In this document: positions 42,846 to 50,764 of the stretch, piece by piece | Position numbering within the stretch: the first letter of the stretch is position 1 | How the letters are laid out: each line of letters opens with the position of its first letter | NCBI GenBank assembly: GCA_017410165.1 | Contig: JAFQRH010000019.1 | Span: forward strand, 62,001-126,000 | Source: Alistipes sp. | Lineage (GTDB): Bacteria; Bacteroidota; Bacteroidia; Bacteroidales; Rikenellaceae | Reading direction: 5' to 3' | Length of the DNA: 64,000 nt | Notes under the pieces: generated by a model | What the model saw: the letters and a program-made list of their open reading frames with translations, nothing else | Told to the model about the DNA's origin: nothing | Database searches by the model: none | Made by a program: the position numbers and the translations under genes

Positions 42846-43943
42846 CTATTCCGTACAAACCACTTGGTTTTCGTATCTTAAATTTATTGTTTTGTATCTG
42901 TTCCACCCCGTATGATTGAGTCCGTTGCGGTAGAAACGCATCAAACGGTTGAGTTTCCGCTCCGGCTCGTCCAACTCGCCGAGCAGAATTTTGAACTCTC
43001 CGCTACGCGGAATCAACGTCAAATCGAGAGTGCCGTACGAGGTTGTTCCCGCAACAATCTGAACAATCTCTGCACCCCAAAAATCATCCTCGCGCAGCCA
43101 CTCCGCAAAGGCGACCAATCGCAAGAAGTCGTTGTGGCGTCGCTCTACGCCTCGCATTCGCTCGCGTTCGGCATCCTGTCGTGCGGTGACGGCATCGATG
43201 GCTCGCCCCGTGTCGCGCAACAGGCCGTCGTAATAGCGCAGGTTGCGTTTGCGCTCGGCTTTGTGGCGGTCGGAGCGTGCGCGGAAGTCGCTACTGCGCT
43301 CGAACAGCCCCTTCTTCACGCGCGAATCGCGGATGTCTCTGCGTATGAGTCGCAACGAATCCTCGCGCTTGTAGAGGGCGTTCTTCTCGCGGCCAATCTG
43401 CTTTACGCGCTCGTCGGATGCCCTCCGCAGCGAATCGATAAACGTCTCGATGTCGCCCTCGAACGTGCTGCCAAAGAGCGGTCGGTAGTCGCCGGTCACA
43501 ACGGGCGTATAGTGCGCCGACTGCTCCGGTGCCGAGAAGACGAAACGCTCCTCGGTGATGTAGAGATTGTAACCATCCACCATCAGACGCATCATTGGTC
43601 GGCGTTCGCGGACGTCGATGTGCAGCGTTCCGTTGTGCGAAACGTATATCTGCGCATCATCAATGAAGCCGTTGCGCGTAATCATTCGTCGTATTCTGCC
43701 GATATCCACGCTGTCAATCGGTGCTCCGATGGTCTCAACACCATCGGCAACCAACCATTCGCGGATACGGCTCTCGTCCGTGAGTGCTCCTCGCTCCGAA
43801 GGGTCGATGATGGCAATCTCGACGTGCTCGACGGTCTGCTCCCGATGGTGATTGACCGTGAGTATGGCTGCGCAGACCGTATAGCCGATAGCCACAGCCC
43901 ACAACGCCATAACGGCAACCATCTTTGCAATTCGTCGTCCCAT
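42846..43943 (-). CDS. ftsQ: Cell division protein FtsQ/DivIB
   Basis: Bitopic division protein of 365 residues: short cytoplasmic N-terminus, one membrane helix (about 8-28, A-V-M-A-L-W-A-V-A-I-G-Y), POTRA domain (about 60-115, with V-D-I-G-R-I-R and A-Q-I-Y-V-S-H-N-G-T-L-H-I-D-V-R-E-R-R-P) and beta domain. A charged, coiled region near 170-250 rich in R, D and E is longer than in Proteobacteria. The call rests on this layout and its place between murC and ftsA. Confidence 0.88.
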   Translation of the reverse strand: MGRRIAKMVAVMALWAVAIGYTVCAAILTVNHHREQTVEHVEIAIIDPSERGALTDESRIREWLVADGVETIGAPIDSVDIGRIRRMITRNGFIDDAQIYVSHNGTLHIDVRERRPMMRLMVDGYNLYITEERFVFSAPEQSAHYTPVVTGDYRPLFGSTFEGDIETFIDSLRRASDERVKQIGREKNALYKREDSLRLIRRDIRDSRVKKGLFERSSDFRARSDRHKAERKRNLRYYDGLLRDTGRAIDAVTARQDAERERMRGVERRHNDFLRLVAFAEWLREDDFWGAEIVQIVAGTTSYGTLDLTLIPRSGEFKILLGELDEPERKLNRLMRFYRNGLNHTGWNRYKTINLRYENQVVCTE

Positions 43944-43967
43944 CGCTCTTTTACCCCCCCCTCGCGT

Positions 43968-45356
43968 CTATGCTTTACGTCTCAATGTTTCGGCCAACGC
44001 CGCACAGCAAGCGTCGATGTTTCCGGCTCCGAACGAAATGACCACATCGGTCTGCATCGCGCCGATATGTTCGGCAAGAACTTCGCGCTCCACAATCTCG
44101 CACGGAACGCCTACTCGCTCGGCAATCAACTCGGAGGTGATGCCCTCAATCGGCTCTTCGCGTGCCGGATATATCGGCAGCAACACCACTCGGTCCGCCT
44201 CGCTGAGTGCCTCGGCAAACTCCGCATACAAGTCGCGTGTGCGGGTGTAGAGGTGCGGTTGGAAGATTGCCGTCACGTGGCGCGACGGGAACATACGCTT
44301 GACGGATGTCAGCGTAGCCGAGAGTTCGCGCGGATGGTGAGCGTAGTCGTCCATATAGACCTGCTTCGGGGTGTTGATGTATATCTCGAAGCGACGCTTT
44401 ACGCCCGAGAACTCCTCCAACGCTTCGCGCAGAGCATCTTCGTGCAACTGCTTGCCCTCGCCGCGTGCTGCACACCAATAGAGCGCAACTGCCGCAACTG
44501 CATTCTCGACATTGACCCAACCCGGTATGCCGAGCGTACAATCCTCCACAACGCCATCGGGCGTAACGACATCGAAGCGGTAGTAACCGCCATCGAGCAG
44601 CGTGACGTGTGCGGCGTAGAAGTCGCACGGCTCGTCGAACGAGTAGCGATAGACGTCGATGTCGCGGTTGCGACACTCGACCTCCACACCCTTCTTGATT
44701 ACGAGCGCACCGCCGGGCTTTATGCGGTCGATGAATTGCGCGAACGCCTCCTTGACAGCTTCGTGCGTGCCGTAGATGTCGAGGTGGTCGGCATCTGCCG
44801 AGGTTACGACCGCAACATCGGGCGAGAGTCGCAGGAACGAGCGGTCAAACTCGTCTGCCTCGACCGCCATACGACGCCCGACACCGAGCACCATATTGCT
44901 GTCGAAGTTTTTCGATATGCCACCCAAAAAGGCGCTGCCTTCGCCTGCCGCACGCGCGTTGAGCCACGCCACGAGGGTCGAGGTTGTGGTCTTGCCGTGC
45001 GTACCTGCCACCGCCATAACGAACTTGCCCTCCGAGAGTACGCCGAGCATCTGCGAGCGTTTTAGGCACTCGTAGCCCTGCTCGCGGAACATCCGAAGTT
45101 CGCTATGCTCTTCGGGAATAGCGGGCGTATATACGACGATGGTGCTCTCCGGCGAGAGAAACTCCGTCGGAATACATCGCACATCATCCTCGTAGTGAAT
45201 CTGCGCACCCTCCGCTGCCAATGCCTGTGTGAGAGGTGTTTCGGTGCGGTCGTAACCCGCCACGGTGCAACCCTCGTGCATAAAAAAGCGCGCGAGTGCA
45301 CTCATTCCGATACCGCCGATGCCGACGAAGTATATCTTGCGTTGTTGCTCTCCCAT
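43968..45356 (-). CDS. murC: UDP-N-acetylmuramate--L-alanine ligase
   Basis: Adds L-alanine to UDP-MurNAc, the first stem-peptide step. Rossmann-like start F-V-G-I-G-G-I-G-M-S-A-L-A, ATP site G-T-H-G-K-T-T at 118-124, and C-terminal F-Q-P-H-L-Y-T-R-T-R motif. Length 462. It lies between murG (5-base gap) and ftsQ (24-base gap). Confidence 0.97.
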   Translation of the reverse strand: MGEQQRKIYFVGIGGIGMSALARFFMHEGCTVAGYDRTETPLTQALAAEGAQIHYEDDVRCIPTEFLSPESTIVVYTPAIPEEHSELRMFREQGYECLKRSQMLGVLSEGKFVMAVAGTHGKTTTSTLVAWLNARAAGEGSAFLGGISKNFDSNMVLGVGRRMAVEADEFDRSFLRLSPDVAVVTSADADHLDIYGTHEAVKEAFAQFIDRIKPGGALVIKKGVEVECRNRDIDVYRYSFDEPCDFYAAHVTLLDGGYYRFDVVTPDGVVEDCTLGIPGWVNVENAVAAVALYWCAARGEGKQLHEDALREALEEFSGVKRRFEIYINTPKQVYMDDYAHHPRELSATLTSVKRMFPSRHVTAIFQPHLYTRTRDLYAEFAEALSEADRVVLLPIYPAREEPIEGITSELIAERVGVPCEIVEREVLAEHIGAMQTDVVISFGAGNIDACCAALAETLRRKA

Positions 45357-45361
45357 CTCGG

Positions 45362-46465
45362 TTACTCTTTACTGTGTTTGAGAATCTCATCTGCCACGCG
45401 GTCGGCCGAATCGGCAATCGCCAGTCGCGAAATGTTTGCCGTGAGCATTGCGAGTTCGCGCTCGTCGGCTATCATTCGCAACGCCGTCGAGATACCACAA
45501 TCCACCGCATCGCGGTCGGCTACCATACGCGCCGCCTTGACATCGACCAACGCCTTTGCGTTTTTGGTCTGATGGTCCTCGGCAACGTTTGGCGACGGAA
45601 CGAAGAGGGTCGGCTTGCCTGCCAGACACAACTCCGATACGGTACACGCACCGCTACGCGAGATGACCACATCGGCAATCTCGTAGGCGTAGTCCATACG
45701 GTCGATGAACGCACCTTGCCAGATGTTTGCTGTCGGATAGTCGCGCAAGAAGTTCTTCATCTCCGTCTCGTAGATGCGTCCCGTCTGCCAGATGACCTGC
45801 ACCGGCGCAGTGCCGTTGAGGGTCATAATCCACGAGCGCATCATATTGTTGAGCGTACGTGTGCCGAGCGAGCCACCGACTACGAGCAACACGGGCAACG
45901 AGTCGTTGAAGCCGTAATAGGCGAGTGCCTCTTCGCGCGAAACAGTTCCCTTTGCGAACGCTGCACGCAACGGATTACCCGTCTTTACAATCTTCTCCTC
46001 GTCGAAGAAACGCTCCATACCGTCGTATGCCACGCAGACGCTCTTTGCCGAGCCGCCGACAATCTTGTTCACAAGACCGGCATACGAGTTTTGCTCCTGA
46101 ATGACGGTCGGGATGCCCATACGCTGTGCCATCCACAGAATCGGTGCGCTGGCGTAGCCGCCAAAGCCCGCCACGACATCCGGCTGGAAGCCCTTCAAGA
46201 TTTTGCGTGCCTGACGCAAACTGCGGATGATGCGTGCCGGCAGAGCGAGATTGCTCCACGACAAGCGACGTTGCAGACCCGCGATAGGTACGCCGACGAT
46301 ACGGTAGCCGAGTTTGGGGATGAGCGTCATCTCCATCTTTCCTTCGGCTCCGACAAAGAGAATTTCGACATCGTCACCCAAACGGCGGCGAAGTGCCTCT
46401 GCGACCGAAACGGCAGGGTATATATGCCCGCCTGTGCCGCCTCCTGAAAGTATGATTCGTTTCAT
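45362..46465 (-). CDS. murG: UDP-GlcNAc:lipid I GlcNAc transferase
   Basis: Makes lipid II from lipid I at the inner membrane face. G-G-T-G-G-H-I-Y-P-A near the N-terminus, G-F-G-G-Y-A-S-A-P and the donor-site S-R-S-G-A-C-T-V-S-E-L-C are diagnostic. The ATG at 46465 gives 367 residues; ten upstream open codons overlap the promoter region. It is the first gene of murG-murC-ftsQ-ftsA-ftsZ, with its own promoter; ftsW, normally just before it, is absent. Confidence 0.97.
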   Translation of the reverse strand: MKRIILSGGGTGGHIYPAVSVAEALRRRLGDDVEILFVGAEGKMEMTLIPKLGYRIVGVPIAGLQRRLSWSNLALPARIIRSLRQARKILKGFQPDVVAGFGGYASAPILWMAQRMGIPTVIQEQNSYAGLVNKIVGGSAKSVCVAYDGMERFFDEEKIVKTGNPLRAAFAKGTVSREEALAYYGFNDSLPVLLVVGGSLGTRTLNNMMRSWIMTLNGTAPVQVIWQTGRIYETEMKNFLRDYPTANIWQGAFIDRMDYAYEIADVVISRSGACTVSELCLAGKPTLFVPSPNVAEDHQTKNAKALVDVKAARMVADRDAVDCGISTALRMIADERELAMLTANISRLAIADSADRVADEILKHSKE

Positions 46466-46492
46466 AAAAAATACACTACCCGAAAGTATCCA

Positions 46493-46523
46493 CAAAAGTA
46501 GGGATTATTCTGCGAACTTCAAA
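46493..46523 (-). promoter_or_regulatory. Promoter of the murG-ftsZ operon
   Basis: On the minus strand TTTG (46523-46520), 19 bases, TACTTTTG (46500-46493): an exact consensus. The start would be near 46487, 22 bases before the murG ATG. Confidence 0.72.
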
Positions 46524-46529
46524 GCATAA

Positions 46530-46558
46530 TGCAAAGAAACGAGTAATAAAATTACTCG
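46530..46558 (-). terminator. Hairpin between comM and murG
   Basis: Perfect 8-bp stem CGAGTAAT/ATTACTCG (46540-46547, 46551-46558) followed on the minus strand by TTTCTTT. It could end comM transcription just before the murG promoter; the stem is AT-rich, so it is probably weak. Confidence 0.5.
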
Positions 46559-46654
46559 CTCTGTCGTAGGAGTGCGTGCAAATGCGCTCTGCACACCATC
46601 TTTCGGGCGTGCACGGATAGGATTATTTGCGGGATTGGTTGTCGCGCGATGCGG

Positions 46655-48193
46655 TTATCGGCCCCAATTATCGCGGTCGAGCGTGCGATAGTTGATTGCC
46701 TCGGCGATGTGTGCCGTTGAGATTTGCTCGGCACCCTCCAAGTCGGCAATCGTACGTGCGACCTTGATTATACGGTCGTAGGCACGAGCCGAGAGGTTGA
46801 GTCGCTCCATTGCTCGTTCGAGCAACGAACGCTCCTGCTCGCCGAGTGGGCAAAATTCGCGCAGCATACGGCTGTTCATCATTGCGTTAGAGTGGATGCC
46901 GAGCCCTGCAAAGCGCGTCTCTTGACGGTTGCGGGCGGCTATCACGCGACGGCGAATTTCGGCACTCGTCTCCTCCTTGCGCTCGGAGGTCATCTCGCCG
47001 ATTGCCACCGGTGCAACCTCGATGTGCATATCAATACGGTCGAGCAGTGGGCCCGATATGCGCGAGAAGTAACGATGAATCGAAAACGGCGCACAGGTAC
47101 ACTCTTTGGTCGGGTGGTTGTAGAAGCCGCACGGGCAGGGATTCATTGCCGCCACCAGCGTAAAGTTTGCCGGATATTCGATGCTGTATTTTGCGCGTGA
47201 TACGGTAATTGTTTTATCTTCAAGAGGTTGGCGTAGTACTTCCAGTACGTTGCGACCGAACTCCGGAAGCTCGTCCAGAAACAGTACGCCGTTGTGGGCC
47301 AAACTCACTTCGCCGGGTTGTGGCGACTGACCACCACCGACAAGAGCCACCTGCGAGGTGAGGTGGTGTGGTGCGCGGAATGGTCGCGCACGCAACAGAC
47401 CCGCCGTCTCGCCGAGTTTGCCGGCTACGGAGTGTATCTTTGTCGCCTCGACCGCCTCGTCGAGCGTCATTGGCGGAAGTATTGTCGGCAGTCGTCGCGC
47501 GAGCATCGTCTTACCCGAGCCCGGTGCGCCAATCATCAGCACATTGTGACCGCCTGCTGCGGCAATCTCCAAAGCGCGTTTTATGTGTGGTTGTCCCTTG
47601 ACGTCGGCAAAATCCTCGGCATACGGGTTTTCTTGTTCGGCTACGCCGTCAAAGTGCGGAGCGGTGGCAGGCGCAATATGCGTATCACCTTGGAGGTAGC
47701 CGACCGCCTCTGCAAGCGACTCGACGGCAATCACCTCAACGCCATCGACGATGGCGGCCTCTGCCGCATTCTCTGCCGGAACGACCATACGTCGTATGGA
47801 TTGCTCCTTTGCCATCACCGCCAGCGGAAGCACTCCTCGCACACCTCGCACAGCACCGTCGAGCGACAACTCGCCCACGAACATCGTATCGCGCAGCGCA
47901 TCCTCCGGAATCTGCTCCGTTGCAGCGAGTATGCCGATGGCAATCGGCAAGTCGAACGCCGAGCCCTCTTTGCGCAGGTCGGCAGGGGCAAGATTTACGA
48001 CAACCTTTTTGCCTGTCATTCGCAACTGCGAGTTCTCGAACGCGGCACGTATGCGCTGTTCGCTCTCCTTTACGGCGTTGTCGGGCAGTCCGACCATATA
48101 GAGACCGATACCGCCACCGGCGACATTTACCTCAACGGTAACGAGGACGGCGCGGATTCCGACGATTGCTCCTGCGTAGCACTTTACGAACAT
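46655..48193 (-). CDS. comM: YifB/ComM-family Mg-chelatase-like AAA+ ATPase
   Basis: A 512-residue AAA+ ATPase. Members act as hexameric helicases helping branch migration during natural transformation (shown for ComM); in most bacteria the role is less clear. N-terminal Lon-S5-like domain (G-G-I-G-L-Y-M-V-G-L-P-D-N-A-V-K-E-S), Walker A G-A-P-G-S-G-K-T near 220, Walker B V-L-F-L-D-E-L-P-E-F, zinc-type cysteines in N-P-C-P-C-G and a C-terminal Mg-chelatase domain. It follows dnaB by 82 bases. Confidence 0.93.
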   Translation of the reverse strand: MFVKCYAGAIVGIRAVLVTVEVNVAGGGIGLYMVGLPDNAVKESEQRIRAAFENSQLRMTGKKVVVNLAPADLRKEGSAFDLPIAIGILAATEQIPEDALRDTMFVGELSLDGAVRGVRGVLPLAVMAKEQSIRRMVVPAENAAEAAIVDGVEVIAVESLAEAVGYLQGDTHIAPATAPHFDGVAEQENPYAEDFADVKGQPHIKRALEIAAAGGHNVLMIGAPGSGKTMLARRLPTILPPMTLDEAVEATKIHSVAGKLGETAGLLRARPFRAPHHLTSQVALVGGGQSPQPGEVSLAHNGVLFLDELPEFGRNVLEVLRQPLEDKTITVSRAKYSIEYPANFTLVAAMNPCPCGFYNHPTKECTCAPFSIHRYFSRISGPLLDRIDMHIEVAPVAIGEMTSERKEETSAEIRRRVIAARNRQETRFAGLGIHSNAMMNSRMLREFCPLGEQERSLLERAMERLNLSARAYDRIIKVARTIADLEGAEQISTAHIAEAINYRTLDRDNWGR

Positions 48194-48275
48194 AACAGCT
48201 TGGCTTGCGAGTGGTTAGTGTTTCTTTGCTTTTTGCGTGGTGTGACGAACGATTTGGCGAAGTGTCGGCAGAGTG

Positions 48276-49832
48276 TTAGAACGGCACCTCGTCACTTACG
48301 GAACGCGAGCCCGGAATATCGAACTCGGTTGCGCCGATATTCTGCATTGGCGAAACCGATGCTCCGCCGAGCGACTCGTACGTGTCGTACTGCTCGGTCG
48401 AGAGCGATTGCGCGGTAGGGCTGATGGTATCGAAGTCGGCAAAACGTGCCTGGTCTTTGATGAATTTCAGGCGGACGTCCGTCACCTCACCGTTACGGTG
48501 CTTGGCGAGAATCAACTCTGCCAGACCGAGTGTCGATTGACCATCTTCGGTCTGCGTAAAGCCGTAATATTCAGGTCGGTGAATAAATGCTACAACGTCG
48601 GCATCCTGCTCGATTGCACCCGACTCACGAAGGTCGCTGAGTTGCGGACGTTTCGAGCCGCCACGCGACTCTGTGGTACGGTTCAACTGCGAGAGGGCGA
48701 TAATCGGGATATTCAACTCCTTGGCGATGGCTTTGAGCGTACGCGAGATGAATGCAACCTCCTGCTCGCGGTTGCCGTTGTTGCTCTGCACACCGCCGGT
48801 CATCAACTGCAAGTAGTCGATGATAATCAACTTGATGCCGTTGTGTGCGTGCATACGGCGGGCCTTCGAGCGAAACTCGAAAATCGAGAGTGCCGGCGTG
48901 TCGTCGATGTATAGTGGAGCCATACCGAGCGGCTTGGTTGCGATGTGCAGATTGTTCCAATCCTCGGGTGAGAGTTTACCGCTGCGGACGAGTTTGCTGT
49001 CCAAGCCCGTCTCGGCGACAATCAGACGCGTCATCAACTGCGTGGAGGACATCTCCAACGAGAAGAACGCCACCGGTGTCTCGTATGTAACTGCCATATT
49101 GCGAGCCATCGAGAGCACGAATGCCGTCTTACCCATCGACGGACGCGCAGCGACGATAATCAGGTCGGATGGCTGCCAGCCGAGAGTGATGTTGTCCAGC
49201 GCGTTGAAGCCCGAACATACGCCGCTGTAACGCGAATCGTTTTTGCCCGCCTCGGCGATTTGGAGCAGTGTGCGATGCAGAATGTCTGCCGAGTTCTGCA
49301 CCGAGCGTTTTACGTGACCCTCGGTGATTTTCAGAATCTCCGACTCGGCAAAGCCGATAAGGTCCGTGATGTCGGTTGCGCTGTCGTACGAACGGCGTTG
49401 AATCTCGACCGACGAGCGAATCAACTCGCGCTGAATATACTTCTGGGCGATAATTCTTGCGTGGAACTCGACGTTTGCCGCCGCGCCGACCTTCTGGGTG
49501 AGTTGTGCCAAATAGACCGCACCGCCGACCTTTGTCAGTTCGCGTTTTGCTTTGAGTTGCTCGGTGACGGTGTAGAGGTCAATCGGCTTGCGCTCCTGCG
49601 AGAGTTCGTTTACGGCGCGATAGATAAGGCGATGCTCCTCGGTGTAGAACGAATCTTCGGTCAGGTACTCCTGCACGATGGTTATCGAGTCGCTTTCGAG
49701 CATCAGCGCACCGAGTACCGCCTCCTCAATCTCGACGGCTTGCGGTGGTACGGTGCCGATTTCGGCAGCTTCGGGAGCGAGCGATTCGTATGCTCGTTTA
49801 TTGCGTGGTGATTGTTGAAAATCTTTTGCCAT
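48276..49832 (-). CDS. dnaB: Replicative DNA helicase DnaB
   Basis: Hexameric helicase unwinding the replication fork. N-terminal helical domain (P-P-Q-A-V-E-I-E-E-A-V-L-G-A-L-M near residue 30), RecA-like domain with Walker A A-R-P-S-M-G-K-T and Walker B I-I-D-Y-L-Q-L-M, and D-L-R-E-S-G-A-I-E-Q-D-A-D. Length 518 is normal and no intein is present. A consensus promoter lies 36-66 bases upstream. Confidence 0.97.
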   Translation of the reverse strand: MAKDFQQSPRNKRAYESLAPEAAEIGTVPPQAVEIEEAVLGALMLESDSITIVQEYLTEDSFYTEEHRLIYRAVNELSQERKPIDLYTVTEQLKAKRELTKVGGAVYLAQLTQKVGAAANVEFHARIIAQKYIQRELIRSSVEIQRRSYDSATDITDLIGFAESEILKITEGHVKRSVQNSADILHRTLLQIAEAGKNDSRYSGVCSGFNALDNITLGWQPSDLIIVAARPSMGKTAFVLSMARNMAVTYETPVAFFSLEMSSTQLMTRLIVAETGLDSKLVRSGKLSPEDWNNLHIATKPLGMAPLYIDDTPALSIFEFRSKARRMHAHNGIKLIIIDYLQLMTGGVQSNNGNREQEVAFISRTLKAIAKELNIPIIALSQLNRTTESRGGSKRPQLSDLRESGAIEQDADVVAFIHRPEYYGFTQTEDGQSTLGLAELILAKHRNGEVTDVRLKFIKDQARFADFDTISPTAQSLSTEQYDTYESLGGASVSPMQNIGATEFDIPGSRSVSDEVPF

Positions 49833-49867
49833 TGTCTTGCGAAAAAGTGATAATGTCTAAAACCTAA

Positions 49868-49898
49868 CAAAAGTATAAATTTTTCTTGAAGCGGCAAA
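49868..49898 (-). promoter_or_regulatory. Promoter of dnaB
   Basis: On the minus strand TTTG (49898-49895), 19 bases, TACTTTTG (49875-49868). The -7 box is identical to that of the murG promoter. Confidence 0.7.
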
Positions 49899-50029
49899 AC
49901 CCGAAAAATCTGCGGATGTTGAAAACTCTGTTTACAACAGAGAGTAATGCGGCGTCAACGGGCGTGCAATGCCCTCCGTAGGATGTTGATATTTTATGGA
50001 AAAATGTACGATTCGCCCCGCTCTCCGTG

Positions 50030-50764
50030 CTAAAAATCGCCCAACGCGCGCTTCGATACGGCAAGAGTGGCGATGCTGATGCGTACATCGCCCTCGCACG
50101 CCTCGATGATTGCCTCGGCACACGACGAGATGGTTGCGCCCGTGGTAAAGACATCATCGACTATCAGAATGTGGCGAGCGCGAAGGCGGTCGGCCCGCAC
50201 CACCTTAAATATCCCCTCGACATTATCCCAACGCTCGTTGCGTGAGCGTTGTGCCTGACTCGGGTTGTTGCGTGTGCGGCGTACGCTGTGCTTATCGACA
50301 GCCACTCCGCTGCTGCGTGCAATGCCGTCGGCTATGTATTCCGATTGGTTGTAACCTCGTGCAAGACGTTTGCGCCAATGTAGCGGAACGGGGATGATAA
50401 GGTCGATGCCCTCCAACGCGCCGGCGCGCATCATCTCTGCTCCGTACCATTCGCCCATACGTTGTGCCGCAAGCCAACCCTTGCGATATTTGAAGGTGTG
50501 TATCAGGTCGCGCCAACGGCTCTCCTCGATAAACCAGATGAATGCCGAAGCGCGCTCGATGGGTAACAATCCCCAGAATTTGCGTGCCATCGGGTTGTCC
50601 GGCTCGCGCCAAAAGTTGGTCATCGGTGCGCGATAACGGCACGCCGTGCAGACAAATTTCTCTTGTTCGAGGAGTTGTTCGCCGCATACGGGGCAGTGTG
50701 CGGGAAGTAGCAGCGACAGTGTGTCACTGACGAGGCGTTTCAGCGCATTAAGCAAAATCGACAT
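50030..50764 (-). CDS. comF: ComF-family phosphoribosyltransferase-like protein
   Basis: A 244-residue protein with an N-terminal zinc finger (C-P-V-C-G and C-T-A-C), then a type I phosphoribosyltransferase fold with the PRPP loop I-L-I-V-D-D-V-F-T-T-G-A-T. The family is linked to DNA uptake; the biochemical role remains uncertain. The gene start overlaps the end of priA by 17 bases, a fixed pairing that suggests translational coupling. Confidence 0.92.
   Translation of the reverse strand: MSILLNALKRLVSDTLSLLLPAHCPVCGEQLLEQEKFVCTACRYRAPMTNFWREPDNPMARKFWGLLPIERASAFIWFIEESRWRDLIHTFKYRKGWLAAQRMGEWYGAEMMRAGALEGIDLIIPVPLHWRKRLARGYNQSEYIADGIARSSGVAVDKHSVRRTRNNPSQAQRSRNERWDNVEGIFKVVRADRLRARHILIVDDVFTTGATISSCAEAIIEACEGDVRISIATLAVSKRALGDF

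Noticed and set aside
42912-45065. 717-codon plus-strand frame
   Set aside because: Shadow of ftsQ and murC, which carry clear motifs on the minus strand.
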